In this document: one piece after another, positions 52,918 to 53,242 of the stretch
How positions within the stretch are numbered: position 1 is the stretch's first letter
Layout: the number at the start of each line of letters is the position of its first letter
Assembly (NCBI GenBank): GCA_000179315.1
Contig: ADZZ01000140.1
Span: 1-53,242, forward strand
Direction: 5' to 3'
DNA: 53,242 bases
Source: a delta proteobacterium NaphS2
Lineage (GTDB): Bacteria > Desulfobacterota > DSM-4660 > Desulfatiglandales > Desulfatiglandaceae
Made by a program: the position numbers and the translations under genes
Notes under the pieces: model-generated
Told to the model about the DNA's origin: nothing
Seen by the model: the letters and a program-made list of their open reading frames with translations, nothing else
Database searches by the model: none

Positions 52918-53242
52918 TTTTGGAAATCGCTCATCCTTGCTTCAATGGAATTTGATTTTTAGCATGACGAAAAACTCGCATATATGTGAAGCTGATCTGC
53001 CGCTCTTTCATATCCAGCACAAGGCCGTTCAACCGTGCACTACGTTTTTCCTGTCGGACACGCCCGGCGTGGAGATTCACGAAAGCGTCCGGCCTTCTTC
53101 CAGGCGAAACGGTTTTCATAAAACATTTCCCGAACAGCTTTCGGGAAACCTGTTTGTTTGACCACTTGAAGGGGGCGGAGAAGGATTCGCACCCGCCAGA
53201 AGAATCTGTTCTTAGAGCGGCTTGAATATATCGCAACGGTCT
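52918..53242. other. Right-end region without a supported gene
   Basis: Overlapping open frames occur on both strands (52931-53236 minus, 52937-53161 plus) but neither has a recognisable motif or a clear start signal. A tRNA-like T-arm pattern near 53185-53200 does not fold into a tRNA. Nothing else is supported. Confidence 0.4.

Noticed and set aside
53176-53225. tRNA-like T-arm pattern near the right edge
   Set aside because: The loop lacks the invariant bases on either strand, and no acceptor, D or anticodon arm could be built around it.
52931-53236. Overlapping frames on both strands at the right end
   Set aside because: Neither has a motif, a clear start or an operon partner; they mutually shadow each other.

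Overview
The window looks like chromosome of a Gram-negative, metabolically versatile Desulfobacterota-type bacterium (the former Deltaproteobacteria). This is an inference from gene content: sigma-54/NtrC control of an uptake operon, acyl-CoA ligase and acetyl-CoA hydrolase/transferase genes, FdhD-family proteins, a ferredoxin-fused aldo/keto reductase, and a COG2984/4120/1101-type ABC transporter. No rRNA, convincing tRNA, CRISPR array, prophage or intact insertion sequence was seen. Coding density is high, with many ATGA/TGATG/TTGA stop-start overlaps.

Region 1 (1-10.3 kb, + strand): the 3' part of a sensor histidine kinase and its NtrC-type sigma-54 activator, then a perfectly spaced -24/-12 promoter, an overlooked 54-residue stand-alone Fis-type helix-turn-helix protein, a complete branched-chain-amino-acid-type ABC importer (binding protein, two permeases, two ATPases), an acyl-CoA ligase, a receiver-only response regulator and a nitroreductase. 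It reads as a two-component-controlled system that imports a carboxylate or amino-acid-like compound and activates it with CoA. Region 2 (10.5-13.2 kb, - strand): a CoA transferase/hydrolase and 6-phosphogluconolactonase, preceded by a truncated gene end.

Region 3 (13.4-33.2 kb, + strand): a complete aerobic electron-transport block. cyoABCDE (heme-copper quinol oxidase plus heme O synthase) is followed by a full nuoA-N operon with fused nuoCD. Together they connect NADH to oxygen through quinone. A 23-codon mini-ORF that looks like the 5' stub of 6-phosphogluconate dehydrogenase (gnd) sits just before nuoA. With the fragment beside pgl, this suggests the block was assembled by rearrangement at a pentose-phosphate locus. 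NuoF carries an unusual 41-residue internal near-duplication next to its NADH/FMN site.

Region 4 (33.6-37.1 kb, - strand): two divergent tandem FdhD-family genes, both lacking the CxxC of characterised FdhD, overlapping a FabF-type ketosynthase, plus a small methyltransferase. Region 5 (37.3-46.5 kb): phosphoglucomutase and a ferredoxin-containing aldo/keto reductase (+); VanZ-like protein, CobU, metallo-hydrolase, M20 peptidase, PlsC and DUF202 protein (-); an aminotransferase and a zinc-ribbon protein (+). Region 6 (46.6-49.3 kb, - strand): a three-gene ABC importer. Region 7 (49.7-52.6 kb, + strand): a cyclic-nucleotide-binding/methyltransferase fusion resembling 3-hydroxy-fatty-acid methyl ester synthases (PhcB-like), followed in the same frame by a six-helix membrane HD-GYP protein that has a strong ribosome-binding site but no normal start codon. 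The last 0.6 kb holds one plausible tiny gene and otherwise nothing recognisable.
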